Part shown: positions 38,678-47,055 of the stretch, piece by piece
Numbering within the stretch: the first letter of the stretch is position 1
Layout of the letters: each line of letters begins with the position of its first letter
Assembly (NCBI GenBank): GCA_000752995.2
Contig: LM994635.1
Location: 273,132 to 337,131 of the forward strand
Source: Haemophilus massiliensis
GTDB lineage: Bacteria; Pseudomonadota; Gammaproteobacteria; Enterobacterales; Pasteurellaceae
Direction of reading: 5' to 3'
DNA: 64,000 nt
Position numbers and translations under genes: made by a program
The notes under the pieces: generated by a model
Told to the model about the DNA's origin: nothing
The model's input: the letters and a program-made list of their open reading frames with translations, nothing else
The model's database searches: none

Positions 38678-38692
38678 TGAAAATTATTTTTG
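38678..38692 (-). promoter_or_regulatory. Possible Fur box upstream of fhuC
   Basis: The 15-mer TGAAAATTATTTTTG shares 10 of 14 defined positions with the 7-1-7 Fur motif TGATAATnATTATCA. It lies about 50-65 bp upstream of the fhuC start. An iron operon is expected to be Fur-controlled, but the match is weak compared with the near-perfect box at 61013. Confidence 0.35.
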
Positions 38693-38728
38693 TTTCAATT
38701 TATGTATCGGGAATAGACGGTGCGTAGA

Positions 38729-38750
38729 GGAAAAAGGGCGCAATGCGCCC
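38729..38750 (-). terminator. Rho-independent terminator of the FTR1/P19 operon
   Basis: Stem GGGCGC / GCGCCC (38736-38750) followed on the minus strand by TTTTTCC, 13 bp after the stop of the last gene (cytochrome c). It separates the P19 operon from fhuC. Confidence 0.8.
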
Positions 38751-38762
38751 GTTGGATTTTCG

Positions 38763-39074
38763 TTATTTCAAATGTTGAATATACTCGGCGACGGCTTGCA
38801 TATCTTCTTTGCCGAGGCGAGACTTTGCGGCGTTGCCGGCGCCGACGATTTCACCGGCTTTGCGTTTTTCAAGTGCGGTCACAATTTCATCAGTTTTGAG
38901 CGTATTAATCGCAGTAGATTGATTTAACGCCGATTTTTCGCCTTGTTTGCCATGGCAGATGGCGCAGCTTTGATTAAACAGGCGCTTGCCGCGTTCGGGA
39001 TTGGTGTCCGCCTGTACGGTGGCAACGAAACATGATGCCAGTAATAAGGTTAGGGTAGAGTAGGTTTTGTTCAT
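38763..39074 (-). CDS. Small periplasmic c-type cytochrome of the P19/FTR1 operon
   Basis: A 103-aa class I c-type cytochrome: signal peptide about 1-22 (cut after VQA), haem attachment CAICH (Cys37, Cys40, His41) and a C-terminal helix SRLGKEDMQAVAEYIQ typical of small c5/c553 proteins. The only Met in the mature protein lies inside that helix (M92 or nearby), and the place where the axial Met is usual (the loop near 75-85, GEIVGAGNAAKS) has none, so the second haem ligand is unclear. It is the last gene of the operon, 2 bp after the thioredoxin gene. A role in moving electrons for iron reduction or release is inferred from context. Confidence 0.82.
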   Translation of the reverse strand: MNKTYSTLTLLLASCFVATVQADTNPERGKRLFNQSCAICHGKQGEKSALNQSTAINTLKTDEIVTALEKRKAGEIVGAGNAAKSRLGKEDMQAVAEYIQHLK

Positions 39075-39076
39075 TA

Positions 39077-39565
39077 TCAGCCTTTAAACAGTTGTTGCAG
39101 CATATCCTCAGGAATTAATCCCTCGAATTTATAAAGGATTTTACCGTTCGGGTCAATGATAAAAGAGGTCGGCGTGCCGATTAAACCGTAACGTTCAGCG
39201 GTAATATGCAGCTGATCTTTGACAATCGGCAGACGAATCTGATTTTTTCCCGCCACTGCCGCCGTATCGCTTCGTTCTCCGTCGATATTGACGGCAAGTA
39301 TCTGTATCTGCACGGAAGATTGCTGTAATCGTTGCTGTAATGCTTTCAGTTCAAAAAGACAGATTCCGCAGCTTTCCGACCAGAAATTCAGCAGCACGGG
39401 CTTGCCTTGCAGATCGTTCAGATGGACTGCGTTGCCCTGTAAATCAAATACCGCAATTTCCGGCGCCTGCGCGCCGACTTCGGCGGTTTCGTCTTTACAG
39501 GAAACTGCGCCGAAAATCACCGCACTTATCAGCAGTATTCTGGTAAACAGAGTAATTTTTATCAT
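39077..39565 (-). CDS. TlpA/ResA-like thioredoxin-fold protein
   Basis: A 162-aa periplasm-facing thioredoxin. The hydrophobic N-terminus ends in lipobox-like GAVSC (Cys23), so it is either a lipoprotein or membrane-anchored. The thioredoxin domain (about 35-160) carries active site SESCGICLFE (CGIC) near 67-76 and the cis-Pro in YGLIGTPTSFIIDPNG (about 130-145), as in TlpA/ResA reductants. In Campylobacter the comparable p19 gene cluster encodes two such proteins; here one is present plus a cytochrome. It overlaps the ATPase gene by 4 bp upstream. Confidence 0.85.
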   Translation of the reverse strand: MIKITLFTRILLISAVIFGAVSCKDETAEVGAQAPEIAVFDLQGNAVHLNDLQGKPVLLNFWSESCGICLFELKALQQRLQQSSVQIQILAVNIDGERSDTAAVAGKNQIRLPIVKDQLHITAERYGLIGTPTSFIIDPNGKILYKFEGLIPEDMLQQLFKG

Positions 39566-40233
39566 TGATGATTATGCTCTTCACGTAAGAATTTGCCGTG
39601 TTGCAGGAAAATGGTGCGATCTGTCAGTTTTCCCAGCTCCGGGTTATGCGTGACCATCACCACCGTGCGCCCTTGTTTATTCAGCGCGGTGAGCAGATCC
39701 AGCACCAGTTTTTCGTTTTTCTCATCTAAATTGCCGGTCGGTTCATCGGCGAAAATAACCGGCGGTTGATTAACCAATGCGCGGGCAATGCACACTCGCT
39801 GCTGTTCGCCGCCGGAAAGCTGGCTCGGACGGTGATCGATACGATGCCCCAGCCCCACTTGTTCCAACACGGCTTTAGCGGCGGGTTCGTCCACTACGCT
39901 GTGATAATGCTGCGCCAGCATTACGTTTTCCAGCGCAGTCAGATAAGGAATTAAGTGAAACTGCTGAAAGACCAGACCGATTTTTTCCGCCCGGAAGCGT
40001 TGCCGCCCGGTGTCGTCAAGCTGTGCCGCATCAACGCCGTCCAGTATCACTTTGCCTTCGCTTGCCGTATCAAGACCGGTCAGAATATTCATCAATGTGG
40101 TTTTACCCGAACCGGAGGCGCCCATAATAGCGACAAACTCGCCCTCGGCAATTTTAATGTTAATGTCTTCAAGTGCGGTCACTTGACCGAATCGTTTATA
40201 CAGATGCTGAGTTTCAATTACATAGTTGGTCAT
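39562..40233 (-). CDS. ABC transporter ATP-binding protein (MacB/LolD type) of the P19 cluster
   Basis: A 223-aa ATPase: Walker A GASGSGKTT (about 38-46), signature LSGGEQQRVCIARAL (about 138-152), Walker B PVIFADEPTG (about 158-167) and switch His in VTHNPEL (about 195-201). The sequence belongs with the FtsE/LolD/MacB class, which drives mechanotransmission rather than classical import. It works with the two MacB-like permeases encoded just upstream. The start is 2 bp after the permease stop; its end overlaps the thioredoxin gene by 4 bp. Confidence 0.9.
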   Translation of the reverse strand: MTNYVIETQHLYKRFGQVTALEDINIKIAEGEFVAIMGASGSGKTTLMNILTGLDTASEGKVILDGVDAAQLDDTGRQRFRAEKIGLVFQQFHLIPYLTALENVMLAQHYHSVVDEPAAKAVLEQVGLGHRIDHRPSQLSGGEQQRVCIARALVNQPPVIFADEPTGNLDEKNEKLVLDLLTALNKQGRTVVMVTHNPELGKLTDRTIFLQHGKFLREEHNHQ

Positions 40234-40235
40234 AA

Positions 40236-41375
40236 TTATTCGCCTTTTAATACATTCGCCATTTGGATTTGCAACGCCCGACGGGTCGGCACGATAACGG
40301 CGATAAACGCCACGATTAATGAAAGCAGGACAGTAATCGGAATCACCGGTAAACGCATATCAATGTAGGCTTTAAATACCGTGATACCGAGAATCTGAGC
40401 CAGCAAATAGCCGATAACCAGACCGGCAATAATCGCACAAATGGCAATAAGCAGAATTTCGGTGCCGATTTGAAGGATAATATCCCGCGGTCTGGCGCCG
40501 AGCGCTTTTTGCAGTGCGAATTCTTTCGCCCGTTCCCCGACAATGGCGATCAGGGTGGTGTTGACGCAAAGGGTCGCCAGCACCAGAATGACCAGCGAAA
40601 TCAGCCCCATCAGCCCTTTAATTTTATCTAAAATTTGTCCTTCCGACGCCGATACTTTGCGGATTGGGCGAATTTCCAGATCAGGATAACGTTGCTGTAA
40701 TTGGGTGGCAAATTGTTCCACTTGTCCCTGATCGTTTTTCACATTCATCAGTGCGTTGGTGACCAGCCCGTCTTTTTCCAACCAATCCTGTGCGAATTCA
40801 AGACTGACGATCAGCATATTATCGGTGGCATCGCCGCTTTCTACAATCGCTTTAATGTTGAAAGTGTGTTTTTCAACGGCATTTTTGCTGAGCGTAATTC
40901 TACTGCCGACTTTAACGTTCAATCGTTCGGCTAGGGTTTTGCCGATCATCGCGTTGCGCTGATCGAAATTCACTCCGATAGCGGAACCGTTAATCTGCCA
41001 GTACGGTGCCAATGTCCGCATATCTTCAAACCAGACGCCCATCAGCACAATTTTTTCCAGATCGGAACGGGCAACACCGTACAGATAAGGGCTGGCCGCC
41101 GTCACCAGATTATCGGGAGCATGGTGCAGGATCTGTTTGATTTCACGTTCTTGAATCAGACCGCTGCTGTTGGAACCGATATAGAAATTCGCACCGAAAG
41201 TACGCAATTCCTGACTCATTTTGGTATTAATATCAAAATAAACCGCCGCCATTGCCGTCACGATACTGGCACCGACAGTAAGTGCGGCGAAAATAATCAA
41301 TACACGTTGCAGACGTTGGCGTAGCGCGCTGAAAATCAAGCGGCGGAACATAGCATGTGAATTATTGACGGCCAT
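40236..41375 (-). CDS. FtsX/MacB-like ABC permease (second of two) of the P19 cluster
   Basis: A 379-aa permease with the four-helix MacB topology: a first helix (about 20-43, LIIFAALTVGASIVTAMAAVYF), a periplasmic MacB_PCD domain (about 45-245) and three C-terminal helices (about 253-365) with the FtsX-family core VLATLCVNTTLIAIVGERAKEFALQKALGA. It forms a pair with the permease encoded just upstream, whose end overlaps it by 14 bp. In Campylobacter the corresponding pair belongs to the p19 gene cluster that supports iron acquisition and pathogenicity. The substrate or force-receiving partner is unknown. Confidence 0.87.
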   Translation of the reverse strand: MAVNNSHAMFRRLIFSALRQRLQRVLIIFAALTVGASIVTAMAAVYFDINTKMSQELRTFGANFYIGSNSSGLIQEREIKQILHHAPDNLVTAASPYLYGVARSDLEKIVLMGVWFEDMRTLAPYWQINGSAIGVNFDQRNAMIGKTLAERLNVKVGSRITLSKNAVEKHTFNIKAIVESGDATDNMLIVSLEFAQDWLEKDGLVTNALMNVKNDQGQVEQFATQLQQRYPDLEIRPIRKVSASEGQILDKIKGLMGLISLVILVLATLCVNTTLIAIVGERAKEFALQKALGARPRDIILQIGTEILLIAICAIIAGLVIGYLLAQILGITVFKAYIDMRLPVIPITVLLSLIVAFIAVIVPTRRALQIQMANVLKGE

Positions 41376-42684
41376 ACAGCACCTCTACCGGATATAAGCG
41401 CGCGATACGATGCGCCGGGAACCAGGTTCCGATTAATGCGATGATAACCGATAACACCAATACGCAAGGAATTACGATCCAGGCAAAACTGAGCGGTGCG
41501 CCGAATAACGTTATTCCGATAAATTTCGCCAGTCCCCAACCGGCAATACAACCCAGCACACCGCCGATAAGGGCGCTGATTACCGCTTCGCAATAAAAAA
41601 GCAGAACGATTTGCCATTGATAAGCCCCCAGCGCTTTCATCAGACCGATTTCTTTGCCGCGTTCGATAATGGTAGTAGTCATCAGCGAGGCGATTCCCAT
41701 CGCCGCCGCTATCAGCGCAGCAACCGTGACGACCGCCAGCAATAACTGAATTTTTTCAATTACCACGCCTTCGGAAGCGGCAACTTGCCAGATCGGACGC
41801 ACGATGGCACCGGAAACGGCTTCTTCCAGCTGGTGAGAAATTGAGGAAACATAAGCGGTACAATACCAACGGTCGTATTCTTCCGCCGCCAGTGCATCGG
41901 CATCGGCACGCGCTTTCCGCGACAGTTCGTTTTCCGGTACGGTGAGTGCGGAAACCTTGATAGCTTGAATTTTACCCGTTAAATCGAGTAGATTTTGCAC
42001 CGCACTGAGCGGCAATACTATTTGCTGATCTTCACTGCCGCCAGTGGACAGCACGCCGTGCAATTGAATGCGAATGCTGCGCTGAATATCGCCTTCGCGA
42101 TAATGCAGTGCAATTCGATCACCGATTTTCCAGCTGCTGGCTTTTGCCAGTTGTTCGCCGATTAGCGCCGGGATAAATTCTCCGAACTGATCATCGCTGT
42201 CGTCCACCCAGTCACCTTCCACTTTCCAGTACGGGCTGATAATGCGTTGTCCGGTGTGGTAGTCTTCTTCGTCGGGAATCGCGATGCGATGGTCAAAAAA
42301 TGTGCCCAGTATGGCGACATTGCGCTGACTATGTTGTGACAGATTGTCGGCTTCCACTTCGGCGGACAACAGCGGTGCGAAGCCGACGATATTATTGCGC
42401 CAGAAAATATCTTTCACATTCGGCAGTTCTTTTTGATCGAGAAAATCCTGGGTGGAAAGGGCACTGCCACCGTTGACATCTTCAGGCAGTACCGCGCTGC
42501 TGGCGGGTTCAACCAAAATATTGGCACCGTAGGATTTCAACTCGCGAGCCATTTTGTCGCCGATGTCAATGGAAACGGCAAGCAAGGCAGAGACTAACCC
42601 CGCCGCCAAAAAAATCGTGATAATCGCCAGCAACTTGCGTTTTAAGCCGTGCCGCCAAGATTGAAATAACATACGTGTCAACAT
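41362..42684 (-). CDS. FtsX/MacB-like ABC permease (first of two) of the P19 cluster
   Basis: A 440-aa member of the same family as the next gene: first helix about 15-38 (LLAIITIFLAAGLVSALLAVSI), a large periplasmic MacB_PCD-like domain (about 40-305) and three C-terminal helices. The characteristic segment is GIASLMTTTIIERGKEIGLMKALGA (about 325-350), and it ends HRIARLYPVEVLYGRQ. Overlap with the second permease gene is 14 bp; the start is 1 bp after the upstream gene's stop. It is likely a heterodimer with the other permease, energised by the ATPase at 39562. Confidence 0.87.
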   Translation of the reverse strand: MLTRMLFQSWRHGLKRKLLAIITIFLAAGLVSALLAVSIDIGDKMARELKSYGANILVEPASSAVLPEDVNGGSALSTQDFLDQKELPNVKDIFWRNNIVGFAPLLSAEVEADNLSQHSQRNVAILGTFFDHRIAIPDEEDYHTGQRIISPYWKVEGDWVDDSDDQFGEFIPALIGEQLAKASSWKIGDRIALHYREGDIQRSIRIQLHGVLSTGGSEDQQIVLPLSAVQNLLDLTGKIQAIKVSALTVPENELSRKARADADALAAEEYDRWYCTAYVSSISHQLEEAVSGAIVRPIWQVAASEGVVIEKIQLLLAVVTVAALIAAAMGIASLMTTTIIERGKEIGLMKALGAYQWQIVLLFYCEAVISALIGGVLGCIAGWGLAKFIGITLFGAPLSFAWIVIPCVLVLSVIIALIGTWFPAHRIARLYPVEVLYGRQ

Positions 42685-42685
42685 A

Positions 42686-44086
42686 TCAGTTATTTCCTCC
42701 TTTATCGGACAAATAGACCTCCGGCTTATCGCGGAAGCGATTCAGATTCTGTTCTGTGGCAAAGAAATAGGTTTTGCCTTCATAGGTATATTTATATTCG
42801 GTGGCAGTATTTTTTAGTTTACTGCCATCTACCGGATCAATGACTTCCAATTCAACGATAGTGGAAAAATAATTTAACCCGTCTTCCAGACTTTTGCGGC
42901 TAATGACGACGTGGCCGTCCGTTTGCTGCCAGTTTTCGATCGGTACCGGATTACAACCGCCCGGTTTTCCGATAGACGGAATGAACATGCGCACGCCGCA
43001 GCCGACACATACCACCTGATCGCCTTCCATCACATAGCCTTGATCGCCGCATAAAATGCAGGCGTCAAACACCGCGGCGAGATTAACGGTTTTGTTTGAA
43101 CGATTGATGATAAAAAAGCGCACCGCTTTACCGTCGCTGGCGATCCAGACGAAGCGGTGAAGTTTGCCGTCTTTAACTTGTTCTACCGGAATCCGCACGT
43201 TATTGTCTTGATCCAAGGATACCGGTGTTGCTTCCGACAACCGCGGCGGCTGTGAGGCGACTTTGTCCCAGTAAAGCTGGGCGCCCAGCATAATCAGAAC
43301 GGCAGTCATCCCCCAAACGATAGTGCGTTTGGAATTGCGCATCAGTGCCATTTTTTTCCGCTTTTCGATGGGATTGGATTCTTGCTGTGCGGCTGATTTC
43401 CGCAGCGAATATACGCTGTGTGTAAACCCCAGAAGTATCAAGAATAGAATCAACCCGTTGATATAATTAAAAAATGTTGTCACATTGCCGGCTTTGGCGA
43501 CAAAACTTAAGCGTGTTTTGGTTAATTCGATCACTTGTAGCTTCATCAAAGTTAATAAGATATCACCAATCAGCGGCGTGATTAAAAGCAACGTCATCAG
43601 ACTGATGACGATCAGACGAAGTGCGGTCAGTTTTTGCTGCGTTTTGCTTTGTTTAAACAGAATATTCAGCCACGCTATGATAAAAATGCAGAAAAATAAT
43701 CCTAAAATGACCGCACTTACATGCAAAATAAAATCGGTATTGATAACATCAGTATTGGTAATTGCTTCGATATTCGGATCTTTCGCCCACAGAACACCGG
43801 CAATCAGGCTGAAGATAAACTGCCAGCTGTAGGCAAGCGGTGCCGAATGGAAAAACTGACTGAAATAAAACAGTAAAAATGCGACGAGCAGTACAAGATT
43901 CAGCGCCAGATTCGCCTGCTGTCCGGCCGGGTAATGCAGGCAAATCACAATCCCCAATGCAATACCGGACAGACTGAGCCAAAGGACATTTTTCAGTTTA
44001 ATGCCAACATAGTTTGCCCAGTTGCAGCCGAGCAAGATAGCAAGCGGCAGAATAGCTTGTAAGAGAAAAACAAAATAATAATTCAT
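42686..44086 (-). CDS. DUF2318 Cys-rich membrane protein of the P19/FTR1 cluster
   Basis: A 466-aa membrane protein. About eight helices occupy residues 1-270. A soluble C-terminal DUF2318 domain follows (about 290-466) with four cysteines in two CxxC pairs, CILCGDQGYVMEGDQVVCVG (about 343-362), plus a further Cys in GGCNPVP. This family is found next to FTR1/P19 genes and is thought to bind a metal or cluster and take part in redox handling of iron; this is not proven. The start at 44086 is supported by GGAACG upstream; an ATG at 44143 would add 19 residues before it. The ATPase and permeases follow in the same operon. Confidence 0.85.
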   Translation of the reverse strand: MNYYFVFLLQAILPLAILLGCNWANYVGIKLKNVLWLSLSGIALGIVICLHYPAGQQANLALNLVLLVAFLLFYFSQFFHSAPLAYSWQFIFSLIAGVLWAKDPNIEAITNTDVINTDFILHVSAVILGLFFCIFIIAWLNILFKQSKTQQKLTALRLIVISLMTLLLITPLIGDILLTLMKLQVIELTKTRLSFVAKAGNVTTFFNYINGLILFLILLGFTHSVYSLRKSAAQQESNPIEKRKKMALMRNSKRTIVWGMTAVLIMLGAQLYWDKVASQPPRLSEATPVSLDQDNNVRIPVEQVKDGKLHRFVWIASDGKAVRFFIINRSNKTVNLAAVFDACILCGDQGYVMEGDQVVCVGCGVRMFIPSIGKPGGCNPVPIENWQQTDGHVVISRKSLEDGLNYFSTIVELEVIDPVDGSKLKNTATEYKYTYEGKTYFFATEQNLNRFRDKPEVYLSDKGGNN

Positions 44087-44223
44087 GATCGTTCCGTTAC
44101 AGCCGAGAAATAAAAATTCGTTTTTGTAAAAACAACAAAACACCTTGGATTACAGGTGTCGGGATTTAGGGTCGACTTAGGGCAGAGGAGGGCGCGAACG
44201 ATTGTCCGCCCCCACCTTTAGGA

Positions 44224-44745
44224 TCAATTCAGACCGGTAAATTTAAATTCATAGTTAACATCAAACGGCTTCCACCAACGACCTACACCGGTTTCTTCGT
44301 CAGTATGACGGTGCATGCCCGCTTTCGGTGGCGGATCAATGTGATATGTCAGTTTGTAGTTACCGACTCCCATCATTTTGATATTGGCGCCGTAGTGCGG
44401 GCCGTCGCCGGCAACCATCGGCATAAAAGTGCCTTCCTGTTTTTCACCGGTATCGGTATTAACCAGCGTGTAGGCAATAGTCAGATATGGCATCCATTCG
44501 CCTTCACCGAAACCGTTTTTGTTGCCTTTGGTGGCGTGAATGTCGGCTTCTAGGTGAATATCTGAATCTTTCGCCGACAATCCCATACCGCGCGGTTCCA
44601 TATCTACCGGTTGTAAATATACCGCGGCGATTTCCATTTCGTTCATAGTGATTGCCTCGCCGATTGGATATTCTTTAAATGCCAATGCGGACGGAGCGGT
44701 TAAAATGCTAGCCAGTAAGGTTGCCGCTAACAAAGTTTTTTTCAT
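44224..44745 (-). CDS. fetP: Periplasmic P19/FetP-type high-affinity iron-binding protein
   Basis: A 173-aa protein with signal peptide about 1-22 (cut after ALA). It matches the P19/FetP/Tpd family of periplasmic iron (and copper) binding proteins. Family markers are FKEYPIGEAITMNEMEIAAVYLQPVDMEPRG (about 23-53, with conserved Glu/Met ligands), EADIHATKGNKNGFGEG (about 67-83), DGPHYGANIKMMG (about 114-126) and the C-terminal GMHRHTDEETGVGRWW (about 142-157) with two His. P19 delivers iron to the FTR1 permease encoded just upstream (38-bp gap). The symbol follows the E. coli fetMP system; pTpd and P19 are other names in use. Confidence 0.92.
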   Translation of the reverse strand: MKKTLLAATLLASILTAPSALAFKEYPIGEAITMNEMEIAAVYLQPVDMEPRGMGLSAKDSDIHLEADIHATKGNKNGFGEGEWMPYLTIAYTLVNTDTGEKQEGTFMPMVAGDGPHYGANIKMMGVGNYKLTYHIDPPPKAGMHRHTDEETGVGRWWKPFDVNYEFKFTGLN

Positions 44746-44783
44746 AGGTTATTTCTCCTGTATGTATGGTGTGGTGAAACGAA

Positions 44784-46700
44784 TTAAGCTGATTTGTTGC
44801 TTTGATATTTCATATAAAATAACGCAAATACAGCGGCAATCAGTAAAACCGCTTGTGGCACTAAGGTTTCCATATAAGGATAAATGCCCAGCCAAGAAAT
44901 TTCAGGCACGCCTGCAATCAGCGTCGGTTGGAATAGCTTGCCCTCAATCAGTTCCAATACGGATTTGCCGGCAAACACAAACGCCATTAAATACATAAAA
45001 GTGCCGGTGAACATAAAGAACGGTTTTAACGATAACTTCACTACAGTGTAGCGCATAATAAAATAACAGATTGCCAGAAGCACCGCGCCGACCATAAAGC
45101 CGCCGAAAAGATACAAATAACTGACCGCACTTGAAGCGTCACCTGCTAAGGCGTAATAAAACAGCACGGTTTCCGCGCCTTCGCGATAGACTGCCAGAAA
45201 ACTGGTCAACCATAAACCGATCAGCGAACCGGTGGTCAAAGCGGCGGACAGTTTGCCTTCCAGATAACGTTTCCAGTTTTGCGCTTCCACCTTGGACAAC
45301 AGCCAATAACTCATCATAAACAGCATCACTACGGCAATCATCATGGTAAATCCTTCCAGCAGTTCGCGACTGGCGCCCGAGTTGGAAAAGACCAGCTGGA
45401 ATATCGCCGCGGTAACTACGCTGGCGATTAATGCTACATAAACGGATTGTTTGATGACCGGCAGTTTGTCCTGATGATTGTTTTTTACCAGATAAGCCAC
45501 AATAGCCGCCACGATAAGCAACGCCTCCAATCCTTCGCGCAGGATAATCAGCAAACTGTAAATAAACATCGACCAATCGCTTTGCTCGCCACCCTGTAAC
45601 ATTTCTACCGCTTTGCTTAATCCTTGGGCTAACCCCTCAGCTTGTTGATGTAACTTATCGCTGCTTTCATTGGCTTTCATTAAGCTGACCAAGCGGGTGA
45701 AATAGCCTTCCAGTTCCGCTTTGAAGTTACTGTCGCGCGAACCAATTTTGTTTTCCATGCCGCTGTTTTCAAACACATCAAAATAAGTGTCCTGTACTGC
45801 CAGCATGGCTTTTTTCGCATCGCCCTGATCAAATAATGCAATAGCCTGTTGAATCTGCTGATTCACTTCTGCCGCCACGTTGGCCCAATCCTGCTCCGGT
45901 ATGTTATCCGCAACAGCCTTTTCCTGCGTACTTTGTGCGCTCACCGCTTGAGTTTCCCGGGTTGTCGGCAGATTCGGCAGTTGTTCTTCAATGTCTTGCA
46001 GCAATACAGTGGTCTGATAGCCGAAATCATTGATACGTTCCGGTTGTTCGCTGAGTTTGATTAAATCGTAAAATTGCTGATTGATTGCCGATGAGACGGC
46101 GGCGGAGCGATTCTGGCGGATGGACATTTCCATTTCCGAATTTTTATAGCCGTCATATTGCGCCTGTTGTACCTGTTTTTTCGCTGTAGCGTAATCACCT
46201 TGTTGATAAGCGGCGATCGCCTGTGCCAGAAGATCATCAATTGTTTTAAAACTTTGCTGCCAATGCTGGGCGATATCCGGATGATCATAGACCTCATGCT
46301 GGGCGGAGGCGTTCAGCTGGTGCCCGTCGGCCAGCGACGGCAATACTTCCTGCAATTCGGCTTTCAGCCCGTCGATTTTCGCTTTTACCTCGGCAAAGGA
46401 TTTTTCGGCACCGATCATCTTGCGGATCTCGCCGAAAGTCGCTTCCATTTGATAGCTTTTTTGTGCTGAAAAGTTAATGCGGATAGGACCTTCCAGATTT
46501 TCAAACACCTCAAAATACGCCATTTGCACTTCAGTACGGGCATCGTCGATATTATTTTGTTGATAGAGCTGTGCGGTTTTGTCCAGACGATTTTCAATAT
46601 CTGCAACCCACTGTTGATAATTGTCGGTCGCATGGGCGGAATGGATAAAGAGGAAACTAAAAAGACAGAGAATATAGCGATAATACCGAGACACAGACAT
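44784..46700 (-). CDS. fetM: FTR1 family iron permease (FetM/EfeU type) with large periplasmic domain
   Basis: A 638-aa inner-membrane iron permease. Signal peptide about 1-24 (AHA). Repeated helical periplasmic segments (about 25-370) precede a seven-helix FTR1 domain (about 380-636). The iron-permeation REXXE motifs are REGLEALLI (about 389-397) and REGAETVLFYY (about 508-518). The long Gln/Asp/Ala-rich N-terminal domain is characteristic of the FetM/Ftr1P subtype that works with P19. It is the first gene of the eight-gene operon running to 38763. A Fur-box-like region lies just upstream. Confidence 0.93.
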   Translation of the reverse strand: MSVSRYYRYILCLFSFLFIHSAHATDNYQQWVADIENRLDKTAQLYQQNNIDDARTEVQMAYFEVFENLEGPIRINFSAQKSYQMEATFGEIRKMIGAEKSFAEVKAKIDGLKAELQEVLPSLADGHQLNASAQHEVYDHPDIAQHWQQSFKTIDDLLAQAIAAYQQGDYATAKKQVQQAQYDGYKNSEMEMSIRQNRSAAVSSAINQQFYDLIKLSEQPERINDFGYQTTVLLQDIEEQLPNLPTTRETQAVSAQSTQEKAVADNIPEQDWANVAAEVNQQIQQAIALFDQGDAKKAMLAVQDTYFDVFENSGMENKIGSRDSNFKAELEGYFTRLVSLMKANESSDKLHQQAEGLAQGLSKAVEMLQGGEQSDWSMFIYSLLIILREGLEALLIVAAIVAYLVKNNHQDKLPVIKQSVYVALIASVVTAAIFQLVFSNSGASRELLEGFTMMIAVVMLFMMSYWLLSKVEAQNWKRYLEGKLSAALTTGSLIGLWLTSFLAVYREGAETVLFYYALAGDASSAVSYLYLFGGFMVGAVLLAICYFIMRYTVVKLSLKPFFMFTGTFMYLMAFVFAGKSVLELIEGKLFQPTLIAGVPEISWLGIYPYMETLVPQAVLLIAAVFALFYMKYQSNKSA

Positions 46701-46722
46701 ATGGATTCCAATCTAAATAAAA

Positions 46723-46750
46723 GTAATTCTTATCTTCATTGCGATTATCC
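46723..46750 (-). promoter_or_regulatory. Fur-box-like region upstream of the FTR1/P19 operon
   Basis: On the minus strand the region reads GATAATCGCAATGAAGATAA followed by GAATTAC. It has three GATAAT/GATAAG-type hexamers in the overlapping layout of Fur sites but none as a perfect 7-1-7. It is about 25-50 bp from the fetM start. Fur control of this operon is expected; the sequence support is moderate to weak. Confidence 0.4.
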
Positions 46751-46918
46751 TCTGATTATTTTATTTAGCAAGAAAAATATCGGTATTGTTAGCGATTTGT
46801 GATTGTCACCACATTTTTTGTTATAAAATATTAGTCAAATTGTTTGTTTTTGGTGAATGAAGAAATACGGTTGTGTACGATGTCCTGCTATCTCGATTAC
46901 AAAATTATGAAAAAACAG

Positions 46919-46927
46919 ACCGCACTT
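46919..46927 (-). repeat. DNA uptake signal sequence (USS)
   Basis: ACCGCACTT in the fetM-metR divergent intergenic region (46701-47055). A second, oppositely oriented copy lies at 46995; the two are too far apart to make a compact terminator. A TGAAAATCATTCT segment (46935-46947) is one base away from the MetR motif TGAAnnnnnTTCA. Confidence 0.8.
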
Positions 46928-46994
46928 TTTAGCGTGAAAATCATTCTTAACAGCGAATAAGATTCGCCGGTGTGTAACGCTGCTTTTTCGCTTA

Positions 46995-47003
46995 AAGTGC
47001 GGT
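46995..47003 (+). repeat. DNA uptake signal sequence (USS)
   Basis: AAGTGCGGT followed by GATTTTTTCGG, an extended USS 53 bp upstream of the metR start. Confidence 0.85.
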
Positions 47004-47055
47004 GATTTTTTCGGTATAATTTCGCTCATCCTTTTTAATTTTCTGAATTATTTTA

